From assembly GCF_041296385.1 (NCBI RefSeq), contig NC_091013.1, positions 11,794,001 to 11,858,000 on the forward strand: a DNA stretch of 64,000 bases, read 5' to 3'. The notes below the pieces were generated by a model. That model was not told the origin of the DNA. It saw only the letters and a list, made by a program, of their open reading frames with translations, and did no database searches. This document shows positions 62,751 through 64,000 of the stretch, one piece after another (positions within the stretch are counted from its first letter, which is position 1; each line of letters opens with the position of its first letter). The translations under genes were made by a program, and so were the position numbers. The stretch is from Aphelocoma coerulescens (taxonomy: Eukaryota > Chordata > Aves > Passeriformes > Corvidae).

Positions 62751-64000
62751 TCATTCAGTGTTTTAATGAACAAGTTATATGGCTCAAACTTATTTTCCAG
62801 AGAGCTAATCGTATCTCTAGATTGCAATCTTTTCTTCCATGCTTCCCTCTCATTAAACTTGACAGCATCACAGATGTTTTTATATTGCTGGTAACAAATT
62901 TCTAGCTACCTAATGCAAACAGCATTGTGTAAGTCCAGATAACCAATTCCAGTGAACAGTGTCAGCTCCACAGACACTACACTCTTTATGTTTTCAGTCA
63001 TAAAAATGAATTCTGATGACTTATTATCTAGAGGGACACAAAGTAAAACTTTTCAACCATCTTTTCTTTATGCCTGGCAGCGTGTGTGCACATAGCAGAG
63101 GGAGTGCTCCAAGAGCCTGTTAGGGAGATTTATATGGGCATAACTCAGATGTTTCTCAACAGATTTAGTTGCCAGTGTAATATGAGTGCCCAATGAGTTA
63201 CTGTCCCTCTAATGAGTCATAAGTAAAAAAAAGGCTTTGGAAGAAGATCCATAGTTTTACAAAATCTTTTGAATACTTAGAAAATTAAAAAAAAAAAAAA
63301 ATTCCCATAGATTGAGAGTTAGGGGTTATAGGGGCTTTATATATATGTGTATGTGTGTGTGTAAAATGTACCAAAGTTATGGCAAAATCCCGTGAGTGAA
63401 ACTGGGTATTTGAGTACCACAGCAACTTGAAGACTTGGGAGAGATTTTTTTATGTAATACCATATTTTGGTTTGGGGTTTTTTTGGTTTTTTTTCATCTG
63501 AATAGTGTATCGTCAAGAAGCACTTTATTCAAGACTTAAGACAAGGTTGTTTTGGGTCCATGTGACTGATGCCAGACTGGCAAATAGTCTTGAGAGAAGG
63601 GCTGTTATTTCCAAAGGAACAGAACTCAGCTTGATCTGACTAGAGACTTTGTGCTGGCTTGGACCAGGACAAGGTAAGTTTCTCATGTGGACATGGTCCA
63701 AGTCTCAGATCAATGTAAATTCTCTTGGGCATGAACCTGTTAAAGTAATATCACCTCATCCAAAATTTAGAAACAGCTGTTGTGAGTGGGCAAGTGAGGT
63801 TCGGATGCCTGTCTTCTGCAACAAGCTCTAAAAATCGAGAAAGGAAAAGGACAACCTAGCCACTGTGTATGAGGCAAACATAGAGACAAGTTGTGAGAAA
63901 TCCAGGTTAGTCAGGACAAGATGATTCCAACTAGTAGGAAGCTGTTCATAAGTTTACCTGATTGAAGAACTGCTCACAGCTTGTCAGAACTTCAGAGCTC
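62751..64000. other. AT-rich DNA with simple repeats, no gene recognised
   Basis: No gene recognised. It contains an A-run near 63286-63300 and a TATA/TGTG dinucleotide tract at about 63338-63361. A perfect splice-donor-like AAGGTAAGT occurs at 63671-63679 but lacks any supporting exon. Confidence 0.45.

Noticed and set aside
63671..63679. Perfect splice-donor-like AAGGTAAGT
   Set aside because: No upstream acceptor with an open exon was found, and all three upstream frames have stops nearby. A nine-base match is expected by chance at this scale.
1..64000. CRISPR arrays, bacterial operons, phage or plasmid features, rRNA or tRNA genes
   Set aside because: None seen. Composition, LINE/LTR content and absence of dense coding frames indicate vertebrate nuclear DNA. 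Divergent tRNA genes cannot be excluded without a covariance-model scan.

Overview
This window looks like a gene-free, AT-rich stretch of a bird nuclear genome, most likely a songbird. It is either intergenic or inside a very long intron. The bird call rests on at least nine truncated CR1 LINE copies with CR1-type 3' ends (ATTCTATG-like tails), and on solo LTRs whose ends resemble ERV LTRs I associate with passerines. The songbird part is an inference from memory. No reading frame encodes a protein I recognise. The two longest (over 300 codons, 53.6-54.7 kb) are artefacts of a purine repeat.

Layout. 1-1.3 kb: AT-rich, nothing recognised. 1.3-3.7 kb: a repeat cluster with a CR1 3' end, then a CR1 reverse-transcriptase fragment split by a solo LTR flanked by a perfect 5-bp target duplication, then a CpG-rich LTR-like block on the minus strand. 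7.1-7.9 kb: a GC-richer block of unknown origin and a compact 288-bp solo LTR with a perfect 6-bp target duplication. 8-24.8 kb: AT-rich DNA with three related CR1 3' ends (11.3, 17.5, 20.6 kb) and one exon-like segment behind a strong splice acceptor (20.2 kb). 24.9-25.65 kb: an unidentified GC- and CpG-enriched island. 25.7-43.9 kb: AT-rich, no recognisable genes, one clean hairpin at 29.64 kb. 43.9-50.4 kb: two CR1 fragments and a solo LTR on the minus strand that is homologous to the LTR at 2 kb. 53.8-54.6 kb: an 846-nt uninterrupted homopurine array built from penta- and heptamers. 54.7-64 kb: AT-rich, with a 15-bp-arm palindrome, a CR1 tail and a roughly 870-bp CR1 fragment.

No operon, pathway or defence system is present. 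The history visible here is repeat insertion followed by decay. CR1 copies came first, at least one LTR landed inside a CR1 copy, both preserved CR1 reverse-transcriptase fragments have altered catalytic boxes, and simple repeats expanded. I found no convincing undescribed system. The items most worth checking are the candidate exon at 20.2 kb, the homopurine array, the two palindromes, and three repeat-free, homeodomain-site-rich stretches that could be conserved regulatory DNA.
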